This document shows, piece after piece, positions 25,483 to 34,114 of a stretch of DNA of 64,000 nucleotides. Positions within the stretch are counted from its first letter, which is position 1; every line of letters starts with the position of its first letter. A program made the translations under genes and the position numbers. This DNA comes from Acuticoccus mangrovi (lineage in GTDB: Bacteria; Pseudomonadota; Alphaproteobacteria; Rhizobiales; Amorphaceae). The stretch lies in the NCBI RefSeq assembly GCF_016411865.1, contig NZ_JAEKJA010000005.1, positions 62,001 to 126,000 on the forward strand, in the 5' to 3' direction. Under the pieces are notes generated by a model. That model was given only the letters and a program-made list of their open reading frames with translations, was not told the origin of the DNA and did not search any database.

Positions 25483-25864
25483 GGGGCGTCCTCCAATCCG
25501 TCACGCCGCGGCCACCGCCGGGCATGATCGCGCGAGCCGCCGCATGCATGTCATCAGTCGCACGGCAGACTTGCCGAGGCGATGCAAAGCATGCAAACGT
25601 TCGCATTCGTTGGGTCTAGCTTTCTCACCGAGAGGCTTTGAAGTCAACTCGTGAGATATCCGGGTTGGATATTTCATTTCCGAGGATGCCGCGGGTGACA
25701 CGGCGCGAGCGGGTGGCGGTGTGTTCATGGAACACGCCGGCGTTGCTGGATTCTCGAAATGGCCATTTTGGCATGATTGGGGCGCACCGCGGCGTCGGGC
25801 GTCTGGTTGCGGCGGTCGCCGCCGGCTATGCTCGCCCCGGTTGAGGAGCGTGGGAGGACAGCGG
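25483..25864. promoter_or_regulatory. Divergent control region between the M24 operon and the beta-lactamase-like gene
   Basis: This 382-bp gap has lower GC than its surroundings and no supported ORF. It holds a LacI-type palindrome at 25592-25605 and, for the minus-strand operon, a good -35 hexamer TTGACT (complement of 25642-25647); a matching -10 is not clear. A second partial half-site (GATGCAAAGCATGC) abuts the palindrome on its left. The beta-lactamase gene has GGAGGA before its ATG at 25865. Confidence 0.5.
25592..25605. promoter_or_regulatory. LacI-family operator A (upstream of the M24 operon)
   Basis: TGCAAACGTTCGCA is a 14-bp palindrome with one mismatched pair and a central AACGTT, the classical LacI/GalR shape. 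It differs at two positions from TGCAAACGTTTGCG at 28223-28236, beside the LacI-family gene. It lies about 110 bp upstream of the M24 ATG and downstream of the TTGACT hexamer, where a bound repressor would block transcription. Confidence 0.7.
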
Positions 25865-27082
25865 ATGATCGGCGATCGACGGGGCGCGGTGCGGGGGCTG
25901 GCCGGGATCATCCTGCTGGGCGCGATCGGAGGGGGCGGCGCCGCCGCCGCGTGCGAGGCCGAGCCCGCCGCGTTCCAGGCGGCGCTGACCGGCTATCTCG
26001 AAGAGCGGAGCGAGGCGGAGGGGATCACCGCCGCGTCGGCGACCATCGCCTGTGCCGGCGACAGCGCCCCCGTCGTCGTCACCGCCGGCACCAGAGGGCG
26101 CGACGACCCGACGCCCATCGACGCGGCGACGATGTTTCAGATCGGCAGCAACACCAAGCACGTGACGGCGGCGCTCCTTGCCCTCCTCGCCGAGGACGGC
26201 GCGCTGTCGCTCGACGATACTGTCGGCGACCATCTGCCGCAGTATCCGTTCTGGGCCGACGTCTCGATCCGCGCGCTGCTCGACATGACGAGCCCGATCC
26301 CGACCTATTCGGAGGTCCCCGCCTTCATGGCGGCGTACGCCGCGCACCCCGAGGCGCACCACACGCTGGAGGAGCTCGTCGACGTGGTGGTCCCCGACAA
26401 TGCGCCGGATCTGCCGCCCAACACGCCGTGGTTCTACTCCAACACCAACTACATCCTCGCCGGCATGATCATCGAGGCGGTGACGGGCGAGACGTACGAG
26501 ACGGTGCTTCAGAAGCGCATCATCGCTCCGCTCGGCTTGACGGGGACGCGCTACTTCCCCGAAGCCGTGCCGGGTGCGGTCCAGGAGGGGATGGCGCACG
26601 GCTACTTCGAGAATCCAGCCTGCGATCTCTACGCGCCGGACTGCGAGACGGCGAGCCTCGCCCCCCTCGTCGGCAAGGACGTGCGCGGCTTCGACCTCTC
26701 GTGGGCGGGTCCCGCCGGCGGCATCATCTCCACGCCGACGGATCTTGCCGCCTGGGTGCGCGCCCTCTTCGGCGGCAAGGTGATGAGCGCGGCGATGCTC
26801 GGCGAGATGACGCGCATGGTGTCGATGAAGACGGGTGAGCCCATCGCGGACGTGTCGGCGGAGGATCCGCGCGGCTTCGCCCTCGGGCTGGTGCGGATCT
26901 ATGCGCCCGAGACCGGCGCGTTCTGGTTCTACCAGGGCGAGACGCTCGGCTATCGTGCCGTCTTCGCCTGGTTTGCGGACGACGACGTGCTGATCACCTT
27001 CGCCCTCAACAGCCAGCCGCCGGAGGACGAGAACCACGCGCAGAGCCTCGCGACGGACCTTTATCGCCTCGCCACCCGATAG
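25865..27082 (+). CDS. Secreted class C beta-lactamase/esterase-fold serine hydrolase
   Basis: 405-aa exported protein; the signal peptide (GLAGIILLGAIGGGGAAAACEA) follows a start with GGAGGA at 25865. The active-site Ser and Lys are in IGSNTKHVTA (SxxK) and the Tyr is in FYSNTNYILAG (YxN). The third, KTG/HxG-type motif is not obvious; GETLGYRAVF lies in the expected place. The family includes D-alanyl-D-alanine carboxypeptidases, esterases and true beta-lactamases, and the substrate is unknown. It is divergent from the M24 operon across operator A and converges with the LacI-type gene. Confidence 0.83.
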   Translation: MIGDRRGAVRGLAGIILLGAIGGGGAAAACEAEPAAFQAALTGYLEERSEAEGITAASATIACAGDSAPVVVTAGTRGRDDPTPIDAATMFQIGSNTKHVTAALLALLAEDGALSLDDTVGDHLPQYPFWADVSIRALLDMTSPIPTYSEVPAFMAAYAAHPEAHHTLEELVDVVVPDNAPDLPPNTPWFYSNTNYILAGMIIEAVTGETYETVLQKRIIAPLGLTGTRYFPEAVPGAVQEGMAHGYFENPACDLYAPDCETASLAPLVGKDVRGFDLSWAGPAGGIISTPTDLAAWVRALFGGKVMSAAMLGEMTRMVSMKTGEPIADVSAEDPRGFALGLVRIYAPETGAFWFYQGETLGYRAVFAWFADDDVLITFALNSQPPEDENHAQSLATDLYRLATR

Positions 27083-27094
27083 CGCGCCGCGCGC

Positions 27095-28126
27095 TCAGAG
27101 CGGGCGGGGCGTGGCGACGCTCTCGCGAGGCACGAGCACGACGGGAAGCACCGTCTCGGCCGGAATGTCGGCTTGCGGATCGCGCAGCAGGGCGAGAAGC
27201 AGGCGCGCCGCCGCCTCGCCCGCCTCGAACTGGAGGATCCGCACCGTCGTGAGCGGTGGCGTCACCGCGTCGAGCGAGGAGAGGTCGTTGAAGCCGGTGA
27301 CCGACACGTCGTGCGGGACGCTGAGGCCCCGCTGGCGCAGCGCGGCGATGGCGCCGAGGGCGAGACGGTCGTTGGCGCACAGGAGGGCGGTGAAGGGCGT
27401 CGGCCCGTCGAGGAGGGCGATCGCGGCGCGGTGCCCCTCCTCCTCGTCGAAGCGCTCGGCGTAGGCGAGGGGGCAGTCGGCTTCGGCGAGCCCCATCGCG
27501 GCGCGCGCGGCATGGAAGGCGGCGACGCGCATCGCACCCGTCGAGAGCGCCACCGGGCCGGCGATGTGGGCGATCCGGCGATGGCCGTACTCGGCGAGGT
27601 GGGCGAGCATCATGCGGATCCCCAAGGCTTCGTCGTTGATGACGAAGGGGACCGGCGGGTCGAGCTCCACGCGGCGGTTGAGCGTCACGACCGGCACGTT
27701 GTGGGAGCGGATCAGCTGGATCGAGTCGTCGTCGCGCAGCGTCGCGGCGTGGAGGATGCCGTCGACGCCGCGCTCGGTGAGCACGTCGACGAGCCGCATC
27801 TCGCGCTCGGGCACGTTGTCGGTGTTGACGATGATCGAGGCGTAGCCCTCCGGCTCCATCACGCTCTCGATGCCCCGCACGATGGGGGGGAAGAGCGCGT
27901 TGGTGATGTCCGGAATGACCACGCCGATGGTCATGGTGCGGTTGGTCCGGAGGCCGGAGGCGAGGCGGTTGCGCCGGTAGCCCATCGCGTCCGCCGTCTC
28001 GCGAATCTGGCGCACCACGTCCTCGGTGAGGTTGATGCGCGAGTTCTGATCGAGTGCACGGGACACCGTGGAGACGTGGAATCCCGTCGCCTTGGCGATG
28101 TCCTTGAGGGTCACTCTTTTATTCAT
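27095..28126 (-). CDS. LacI-family transcriptional regulator
   Basis: 343-aa regulator. The N-terminal HTH is VTLKDIAKATGFHVSTVSRALD, the hinge (NRLASGLR) carries the Leu typical of binders of CpG-centred palindromes, and a periplasmic-binding-protein-like effector domain follows (TMTIGVVIPDITNALFPPIVRGIE). It is divergent from the dehydrogenase/Liv operon; palindromes in the shared region and before the M24 operon suggest that it represses both arms and possibly itself. Effectors of this family are often sugars or small metabolites; none can be assigned here. Confidence 0.9.
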   Translation of the reverse strand: MNKRVTLKDIAKATGFHVSTVSRALDQNSRINLTEDVVRQIRETADAMGYRRNRLASGLRTNRTMTIGVVIPDITNALFPPIVRGIESVMEPEGYASIIVNTDNVPEREMRLVDVLTERGVDGILHAATLRDDDSIQLIRSHNVPVVTLNRRVELDPPVPFVINDEALGIRMMLAHLAEYGHRRIAHIAGPVALSTGAMRVAAFHAARAAMGLAEADCPLAYAERFDEEEGHRAAIALLDGPTPFTALLCANDRLALGAIAALRQRGLSVPHDVSVTGFNDLSSLDAVTPPLTTVRILQFEAGEAAARLLLALLRDPQADIPAETVLPVVLVPRESVATPRPL

Positions 28127-28169
28127 TCGAATTCAAATCTGCGGCCACGACTGCTGTCTCAATGTCAGA

Positions 28170-28183
28170 TGCAAACCTTAGCA
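28170..28183. promoter_or_regulatory. Weak LacI-type half-palindrome near the lacI-like gene start
   Basis: TGCAAACCTTAGCA keeps five of seven palindromic pairs of the operator found at 28223 and lies 44 bp upstream of the regulator ATG. It is a candidate auxiliary or autoregulatory site. Confidence 0.4.
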
Positions 28184-28190
28184 TCAACGA

Positions 28191-28220
28191 TTGACGCTGC
28201 CTGCCATTCGCTGCTAGGGT
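28191..28220 (+). promoter_or_regulatory. Sigma-70-type promoter of the dehydrogenase/Liv operon
   Basis: TTGACG (28191-28196), an 18-nt spacer and TAGGGT (28215-28220) read toward the plus-strand operon. The expected transcription start falls inside the palindrome at 28223-28236, a standard repression geometry. Confidence 0.5.
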
Positions 28221-28222
28221 CA

Positions 28223-28236
28223 TGCAAACGTTTGCG
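28223..28236. promoter_or_regulatory. LacI-family operator B (dehydrogenase/Liv operon)
   Basis: TGCAAACGTTTGCG contains the 12-bp perfect palindrome GCAAACGTTTGC. It sits right behind the predicted -10 element and 96 bp before the dehydrogenase ATG. A further partial repeat (CGCAATCGTTCGCA) follows immediately. Confidence 0.75.
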
Positions 28237-28331
28237 CAATCGTTCGCATCGATCCTGAGTCTGCGATGTTCTTTCGTCGCGGCCGGTCTCGGGGGCGAGC
28301 GTTGCGACAGAATGCTTCGGGAGGACGGCGC

Positions 28332-29300
28332 ATGAGTGAGTTGACGATCGGCTGGATCGGCATGGGGCGGATGGGCTACCCGATGGCCGAGCGCCTGGTG
28401 AAGGCCGGCCACAAGGTGCATATCTGGAACCGCACCCGCGCGAAGGCGGAGCCGCTGGAGGCGAAGGGAGCGGTCCTCGTCGACAGTCCGCGCGATCTCG
28501 GTGGATGCGACGTGCTGTTCACCATGGTCTCCACCGGCAAGGACGTGGAGGCGGTCTATTTCGGCCCCGACGGCGTGACGACGGCGCCCGAGGTGCCGAA
28601 GATCTTCGTGGACTGCTCCTCCATCGGCACCGAGCAGTCGGCCGCGATCCGCGAGAAGATCGCCGGTTTCGGTGCCGAATTCCTCGCCGCGCCGGTGTCG
28701 GGCAACGGCAAGTGCGTCAAGGCGGGCAAGCTGTCCTCCGTGGCCTCGGGGCCGAAGGCGACGTTCGACAAGGTGCAGCACCTCATCGAGGTCTACGCCC
28801 CGCGCGGCGTCGCCTACGTGGGCGAGGGGGAGCTGTCGCGCTTCTGCAAGATCGCCCACAACGTGCTGCTCGGCGTGGTCACGCAGAACCTCATCGAGAT
28901 CACCGTGCTGGCGGAGAAGGCGGGGGTGCCGCGCTCGGCCTTCCTGGAGTTCATCAACGATTCGGTGATGGGCTCCATCTTCACGCGCTACAAGACCAAT
29001 GCGCTCGTGAACCTCGACTGGACCACCACCTTCACCCCGGCCCTGCTGCGCAAGGACCTCGACCTCGGTCTCGAAGCGGGACGCGCGCTCGGTGTACCGA
29101 TGCCGGTGACGGCCACGACGCGGGAGCAATTGCAAGCCCACTTCGGGGCCGCGATGCTGAAGGACGATCCCGAAGCCTACCTCGAGGGCGACTTCGCGGC
29201 CCTCCTGGAAACCGCCGCGCTCGCGGCGGGGCTGAAGCTCGAAAGCGAAGGCCGGCCCGTGCCGACGGGCCTGGAAGTGATGCCGGAGGCCGCCGAATAG
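28332..29300 (+). CDS. NAD(P)-binding beta-hydroxyacid dehydrogenase (3-hydroxyisobutyrate dehydrogenase family)
   Basis: 322-aa enzyme oxidising or reducing a beta-hydroxy acid/semialdehyde pair. The Rossmann motif GWIGMGRMGYPMAERL, the substrate-site VDCSSIG, APVSGN and the catalytic Lys in FCKIAHNVLLGVV are all present. The start at 28332 has GGGAGGA in front; a 22-codon upstream extension is unlikely. It is the first gene behind operator B, ahead of the Liv transporter. Its likely partner is the semialdehyde dehydrogenase of the opposite operon. Confidence 0.88.
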   Translation: MSELTIGWIGMGRMGYPMAERLVKAGHKVHIWNRTRAKAEPLEAKGAVLVDSPRDLGGCDVLFTMVSTGKDVEAVYFGPDGVTTAPEVPKIFVDCSSIGTEQSAAIREKIAGFGAEFLAAPVSGNGKCVKAGKLSSVASGPKATFDKVQHLIEVYAPRGVAYVGEGELSRFCKIAHNVLLGVVTQNLIEITVLAEKAGVPRSAFLEFINDSVMGSIFTRYKTNALVNLDWTTTFTPALLRKDLDLGLEAGRALGVPMPVTATTREQLQAHFGAAMLKDDPEAYLEGDFAALLETAALAAGLKLESEGRPVPTGLEVMPEAAE

Positions 29301-29365
29301 ACCGACAACCATAACGGCGCACACGAGGGACAAACCCCGGGCGCCCAACATAAGGAAGTCTAGGG

Positions 29366-30640
29366 ATGACACGGATTGCACTACTCGCGGCGGCTGCGGC
29401 CGTGGCGATGACCGCGGGTGCGGTGGCGCAGGAGGGGCCCATCAAGATCGGCGCCTCGTTGCCGCTGACCGGCAACTTCTCGATCGCCGGCCAGAAGCAC
29501 CGCCAGGGCTATCAGCTCTGCATCGACCTCATCAACGAGAAGGGTGGCATCAACGCCCGCCAGGTCGAGCTGATCGTGTCGGACAATCGCTCCGACCCGG
29601 CCACCGCCATCAACCAATATGAGCGCTTCATCAACGTCGACGACGTCGATGCCGTCTACGGGACGTTCTCCTCGCGCCTGACCTTCCCGGTGGCCTCGAT
29701 CCTCGCCAAGAACAACATGGTGCACCCGGTTCCGGCGGGCGGTGCGCTGCGCATCTACACGCAGGGTCACAAGAACATCTTCTACTTCCAGCCGAACGCC
29801 GCCGAATATGCCGGCGCGTCGCTGAAAGAGGTGATCGAGACCCTCGTGCCGGCGGACAATCGGCCGACCACCGCCGCCGTGGTCGCGGCCGACGACTTCT
29901 TCGCCAACGCCATCGAGGCGGGCCTCCTCGGCACCACGGTGACCGATCCCGCCGATGGCTCAGTGGTGGCCGATCTGTCGCCCGGCTACCTGGAGCAGGT
30001 CGGCATCGAGGTGGTGTTCAACGAGAAGTGGCCCGAGGAAGGCTTCAACGACTGGCTCAACCTCGCCAACTCCATCAAGCAGTCGGGGGCGGAGCTGATC
30101 GTCGGCCTCACCGCGTCGGCGGAGGAGGCGGTGCAGCTCACCCGCGCGCTGAAGACGGTGCGGGCGACGCCCAAGCTCGTCTATCTGAGCCAGGGCACCC
30201 AGGCCGAGTTCGCCGAGGGCACCGGCTCGTCCGCCGACGGCATCCTCGTCCACTCCTCCTGGCATATCGATGCGCCCTTCCAGTCGGTGCTCGTGGGCGA
30301 GCCGTTCGGCAACCCCGAGTTCGCGGTGGCCTTCAAGGAGGCCTATGGCGAGGTTCCCGACGAGGACAGCGCCATCCCCTTCGCCGTCTGCCAGGCGATC
30401 GAGCAGGCGATGACGGCGACCGGCACCACCGACAACGCCAAGCTCGGCGAATGGCTGTCGGCCCGCACCAACGACGACCCGGTGCGCACCATCCTCGGCC
30501 GCTTCGCCTGGGACGAGCGCGGGCTACCCGTCGACAAGCCGCACCTCATGACCCAGTGGAACGACGGCGAGCTGCAGTTCGTCTTTCCGACCGACGAGTT
30601 CAAGACCTCCGAGATGAGCTACCCCAAGGGCGGTTTCTGA
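29366..30640 (+). CDS. Liv-type ABC transporter substrate-binding protein
   Basis: 424-aa periplasmic receptor (peripla_BP_6 fold) with a Sec signal ending GAVAQ-EG. It shows IKIGASLPLTGNFSIAGQ and GYQLCIDLINEKGGINARQVELIV, typical of LivK-like receptors for amino acids, amides or aromatic acids. The ligand is not predictable. Two stem-loops follow its stop, a usual device for making more receptor than ATPase. It belongs to the LacI-linked plus-strand operon. Confidence 0.9.
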   Translation: MTRIALLAAAAAVAMTAGAVAQEGPIKIGASLPLTGNFSIAGQKHRQGYQLCIDLINEKGGINARQVELIVSDNRSDPATAINQYERFINVDDVDAVYGTFSSRLTFPVASILAKNNMVHPVPAGGALRIYTQGHKNIFYFQPNAAEYAGASLKEVIETLVPADNRPTTAAVVAADDFFANAIEAGLLGTTVTDPADGSVVADLSPGYLEQVGIEVVFNEKWPEEGFNDWLNLANSIKQSGAELIVGLTASAEEAVQLTRALKTVRATPKLVYLSQGTQAEFAEGTGSSADGILVHSSWHIDAPFQSVLVGEPFGNPEFAVAFKEAYGEVPDEDSAIPFAVCQAIEQAMTATGTTDNAKLGEWLSARTNDDPVRTILGRFAWDERGLPVDKPHLMTQWNDGELQFVFPTDEFKTSEMSYPKGGF

Positions 30641-30701
30641 CGTCCCGCTAGGGACGGCTCGCCGCGCTGATGCCGACCGGCCGGGCGTTCGCGCCCGGCC
30701 C
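30641..30701 (+). other. Two stem-loops after the receptor gene, one with a UUCG tetraloop
   Basis: CGTCCC-GCTA-GGGACG (30641-30656) begins right after the stop codon; GGCCGGGCG-TTCG-CGCCCGGCC (30680-30701) is a perfect 9-bp GC stem closed by an exceptionally stable UUCG loop. No U-run follows, so mRNA 3'-end protection or partial termination between receptor and ATPase genes is likely. Confidence 0.6.
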
Positions 30702-30731
30702 AACGACACACCAATCGGGGGGAAGACGGCG

Positions 30732-31472
30732 ATGCTGACCGTCACGAATCTCTGCAAACATTTCGGCGGCATCCGGGCGGTCGACGGCTGCTCCTTCACC
30801 GCCGAGGCCGGCAAGATCACCGCGCTGATCGGCCCCAACGGCGCCGGCAAGACCACCGCCTTCAACTGCATCAGCCGCACCATGGCGCCAACCTCGGGCG
30901 AAGTCTGGCTCGACGGCGGGCGCATCGACCATCTTCGCCCCCACGAGATCACCGCCAAGGGCCTGTCGCGCACCTTTCAGATCTCGCGCAATCTCGCCGA
31001 CATGACGGTGCTCGAGAACATCGTCTGTCAGGCGCCGATCCGCGGCTGGCGCGGGCTCATGAAGCCGGCGATGCCGCCCGAGGAGGTGGCGAAGGCGGAA
31101 GGCATCCTGGAATTTCTCGGCATCTCCCGCCTCGCCCACGAGGACGGCGCCAACCTCTCCTACGGCCAGAAGAAGCTGATGGACTTCGCGGCGCTGCTCA
31201 TGAGCGACCCCAAGATCATCCTGCTCGACGAGCCGGCAGGGGGCGTGAACCCGTCGCTGCTCGAAGAGATCATCGGCCACATCAGGAAGCTCAACGAGGC
31301 CGGCCTCACCGTGCTCATCGTGGAGCACAACATGGACCTCATCATGCGCCTGTCGCATCGCGTGGTAGTGATGGCGCAGGGCCAGGTGATCGCCGACGGC
31401 CCACCGGAGATGGTGCGCGAGGATCCCGCCGTGCTCGACGCCTATCTCGGCGGCGCGCTGGAGGCCGCGTGA
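30732..31472 (+). CDS. Liv-type ABC transporter ATPase (LivG-like)
   Basis: 246-aa ATP-binding subunit. Walker A is GPNGAGKTT, the signature motif LSYGQKKLMDFA is slightly divergent (SYGQ), Walker B is IILLDEPAGGVNP and the H-loop is IVEHNMDLIM. Typical LivG features are TFQISRNLADMTVLENI and a C-terminus ending LDAYLGG. It overlaps the next ATPase gene by one base. Confidence 0.93.
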   Translation: MLTVTNLCKHFGGIRAVDGCSFTAEAGKITALIGPNGAGKTTAFNCISRTMAPTSGEVWLDGGRIDHLRPHEITAKGLSRTFQISRNLADMTVLENIVCQAPIRGWRGLMKPAMPPEEVAKAEGILEFLGISRLAHEDGANLSYGQKKLMDFAALLMSDPKIILLDEPAGGVNPSLLEEIIGHIRKLNEAGLTVLIVEHNMDLIMRLSHRVVVMAQGQVIADGPPEMVREDPAVLDAYLGGALEAA

Positions 31473-32200
31473 TGACCGAGCTTCTGACGGTCACCGGCAT
31501 CACCGCCGGCTACGGCGACGGCCCGGCGATCCTCGACGGGGCGCACCTCACCGTGGAGCCCGGCAAGGTCCACTGCATCATCGGCCCCAACGGGGCGGGC
31601 AAGTCGACCCTCCTCAAGGCGATCTGCGGCATGCTGAAGATCCGCAAGGGCGAGGTGCGCTTCAAGGGCGAGCGGCTCAACGGGCTGCGGCCGGACCAGA
31701 TCTATCGGAAGGGCATCGTGTTCGTGCCGCAGGAGCGGGCGCTCTTTCCCAAGATGAGCGTGCGCGAGAACCTGCGCATGGGCGGCTTCATCATGGACGA
31801 CGCGCACGAGCTCGACCGGCGCGTGGAGGAGGTGATGGAGCGCTTCCCGATCCTCAAGGAGCGGGCCCACCAGAAGGCGGGCACCATGTCGGGCGGCCAA
31901 CAGCAGACGCTCGCCATGGCGCGCACCATGATCATCAAGCCCGACATCGTGATGCTCGACGAGCCCTCCCTCGGCCTCGCGCCGAAGATCGTGAAGGAGA
32001 TGTTCGAGATCATGGCGATGATGGCGAAGGACGGCATCACCATCCTGCTCGTGGAGCAGAACGCGCTGATGGGTCTCAAGCATGCCGACTGGGGCGTGGT
32101 GCTCGACCTCGGCCGCACCCTCTTTGAGGGACCCGCCGCCGAGGTGCTCGGCGACCCGCGCATCCAGGAACTCTATCTCGGCGGCAAGAGGGCGGCGTGA
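31472..32200 (+). CDS. Liv-type ABC transporter ATPase (LivF-like)
   Basis: 242-aa second ATPase. Walker A is GPNGAGKST, the signature is MSGGQQQTLAMART, Walker B is IVMLDEPSLGLAP and the H-loop is LLVEQNALMG; the end QELYLGG is typical of LivF. The start is ATG 31472 (TGATG overlap); a GTG one codon earlier is also possible. Coupled to LivH by another TGATG. Confidence 0.93.
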   Translation: MTELLTVTGITAGYGDGPAILDGAHLTVEPGKVHCIIGPNGAGKSTLLKAICGMLKIRKGEVRFKGERLNGLRPDQIYRKGIVFVPQERALFPKMSVRENLRMGGFIMDDAHELDRRVEEVMERFPILKERAHQKAGTMSGGQQQTLAMARTMIIKPDIVMLDEPSLGLAPKIVKEMFEIMAMMAKDGITILLVEQNALMGLKHADWGVVLDLGRTLFEGPAAEVLGDPRIQELYLGGKRAA

Positions 32201-33078
32201 TGGCTCATACGCTTCAGATCCTCATTCTCGGCCTCGCCCTCGGCGGCGTCTTCGCGCTGATGGGAGCCGGCCTCAGCCTCGTCTTCGGGGTGATGCGCAT
32301 CGTCAACCTCGCCCACCCGGTGATGATCATCGGCGGCGCCTACGTCGCCTATTGGGGCTTCCGCCTGTGGGGCGTCGATCCGCTGGTGACGCTGCCGATC
32401 GCCGCCGTCATCCTCGCCGCCGTCGGCGTCATCCTCTACAAGGTGGTGTTCGAGAAGGAGGCGAAGGCGGCCACCTACTCGGAGATGACGGTGCTCCTCA
32501 CCTTCGCCGTTGCGATGATCATCGAAGGCGCGCTCGGCACCGCCTTCTCCAACACCCAGCGCGTCACCTCGCCGGACTACGCGACCGACGCCATCTTCAT
32601 CGGCGACATCTTCATCCCCACCGGCCAGCTCTATGCCGGCATCGTGTCGCTGGTGATCATCTCGGGCCTGGCGCTCTTCCTGAAATATTCGCGCTTCGGC
32701 TACGCGATCCGCGCCACGACGCAGAACCGCGACGCCGCCTCGCTGCTCGGCGTCAACGTCAACCTCGTCTCCATGGTGAGCTTCGCCATCGGGGTGGGCC
32801 TCGCCGGCGCGGCGGGGGCGCTCGTCTCCTTCGTGTTCTCCTTCTTTCCGGCCAAGCATTGGGAGTGGATCGCGATCCTGATGTCGCTCGTGGTGCTCGG
32901 CGGCATGGGCTCGATCCTCGGCACCGTGGTGGCGGCGTTCCTGCTCTCCGTCATCGCCGCCTTCGTGGGCGCCTATGTCGGCGCCACCTGGTCGACGATG
33001 ACCTTCTTCCTCGCCCTTTTCCTCATCCTGATCGTCAGGCCGCAGGGCCTCTTCGGCGACAAACCGGAGCTTGCATGA
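32200..33078 (+). CDS. Liv-type ABC permease (LivH-like)
   Basis: 292-aa membrane subunit with about eight hydrophobic helices and the LivH start QILILGLALGGVFALMGAGLSLVFGVMRIVNLAH in outline. The cytoplasmic coupling segment is GYAIRATTQNRDAASLLGVN. The ATG overlaps the LivF stop by one base and its own stop overlaps LivM by 4 bp. Confidence 0.92.
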   Translation: MAHTLQILILGLALGGVFALMGAGLSLVFGVMRIVNLAHPVMIIGGAYVAYWGFRLWGVDPLVTLPIAAVILAAVGVILYKVVFEKEAKAATYSEMTVLLTFAVAMIIEGALGTAFSNTQRVTSPDYATDAIFIGDIFIPTGQLYAGIVSLVIISGLALFLKYSRFGYAIRATTQNRDAASLLGVNVNLVSMVSFAIGVGLAGAAGALVSFVFSFFPAKHWEWIAILMSLVVLGGMGSILGTVVAAFLLSVIAAFVGAYVGATWSTMTFFLALFLILIVRPQGLFGDKPELA

Positions 33079-34112
33079 TGGCGAGCATGGACCAATCCGC
33101 CGTCCTCGAGGCGCGCCGTCTCTATAACGCCCGCCTCGCCCTCAAGGCCGACAAGACGCGGGCGGTGTGGTTCCCGATCGCGGTGCTCGCCGTGCTCCTC
33201 GCGCTGCCGCTGCTGCAGCTGACGAGCTCCAACTACAACTACGTGCTCCACCTCGTCCTCTACACGGCGAGCTACGTGGTGATGGCCTCGGGGTGGAACA
33301 TTCTGGGCGGCTTCGCGGGCTACATCTCGCTGGGGCACAACGTGTTCTTCGCCATCGGCGGCTACTTCGCGGGGATGATCTACGCCCGCTACGGGGTCTC
33401 GACCATCATCCTGGCGCCGCTCGCCGGGCTGGTGGCGGCGGTGGTGGGCTACGTCATCGGCCGCATCACGCTGAAGGTGCGCGGCCCCTCCTTCATCATC
33501 TCGTCGCTGGCGTTGGTGATGATCTTCCGCATCCTGTTCGACAACTGGGACTTCGTCGGCGGCGCCGCCGGGGTCTCGCTGCCGGCGATCGATCTGCCGG
33601 TGAAGTGGGCGAAGGTGCCCTACTACTACGCCTTCGTGGTGATGGCGGCGGTCACCGTCTACGCCACCTACCGCATCAAGCACTCGAAGTTCGGCCTCGG
33701 CCTGCGCGCGATCTCCAAGGACGAGATCAAGGCCGAGAGCGCCGGCATCGACACCCGCTTCTACAAGACCTTGGCGTTCGCCATGTCGGCCTTCTTCGTC
33801 GGCATGGCCGGGGCCGTGTGGGGCGAATATCTCACCTACATCCGACCCAACATCTTCCTGATCATCCTCGTGTCGGTGAACATGGTGCTGATGTGCATCC
33901 TCGGCGGGAAGGGGACCATCGCCGGGCCGGTGATCGGCGCGATCCTCATCGTCGCCTTCAACGAGGCGTGCGTCATCTTCTTCGGCGGCTCGGAGATCAA
34001 CATCCTCGCCACCGGCCTCGTGATGGCGCTGGCGCTGATGTTCTTTCCTCTCGGCATCATCGGCTCGCTCGCCCGGTCGGGTCGCCTGCCGCGCATCCTG
34101 AACTGGGATTGA
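33075..34112 (+). CDS. Liv-type ABC permease (LivM-like)
   Basis: 345-aa membrane subunit. About 20 hydrophilic residues precede the first helix; then LivM traits follow: GWNILGGFAGYISLGHNVFFAIGGY, SFIISSLALVMIF and the coupling helix GLGLRAISKDEIKAESAGIDT. The start is ATG 33075 in an ATGA overlap with livH (another ATG one codon on). It completes a five-part Liv importer with the receptor encoded upstream. Confidence 0.92.
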   Translation: MMASMDQSAVLEARRLYNARLALKADKTRAVWFPIAVLAVLLALPLLQLTSSNYNYVLHLVLYTASYVVMASGWNILGGFAGYISLGHNVFFAIGGYFAGMIYARYGVSTIILAPLAGLVAAVVGYVIGRITLKVRGPSFIISSLALVMIFRILFDNWDFVGGAAGVSLPAIDLPVKWAKVPYYYAFVVMAAVTVYATYRIKHSKFGLGLRAISKDEIKAESAGIDTRFYKTLAFAMSAFFVGMAGAVWGEYLTYIRPNIFLIILVSVNMVLMCILGGKGTIAGPVIGAILIVAFNEACVIFFGGSEINILATGLVMALALMFFPLGIIGSLARSGRLPRILNWD

Positions 34113-34114
34113 CG

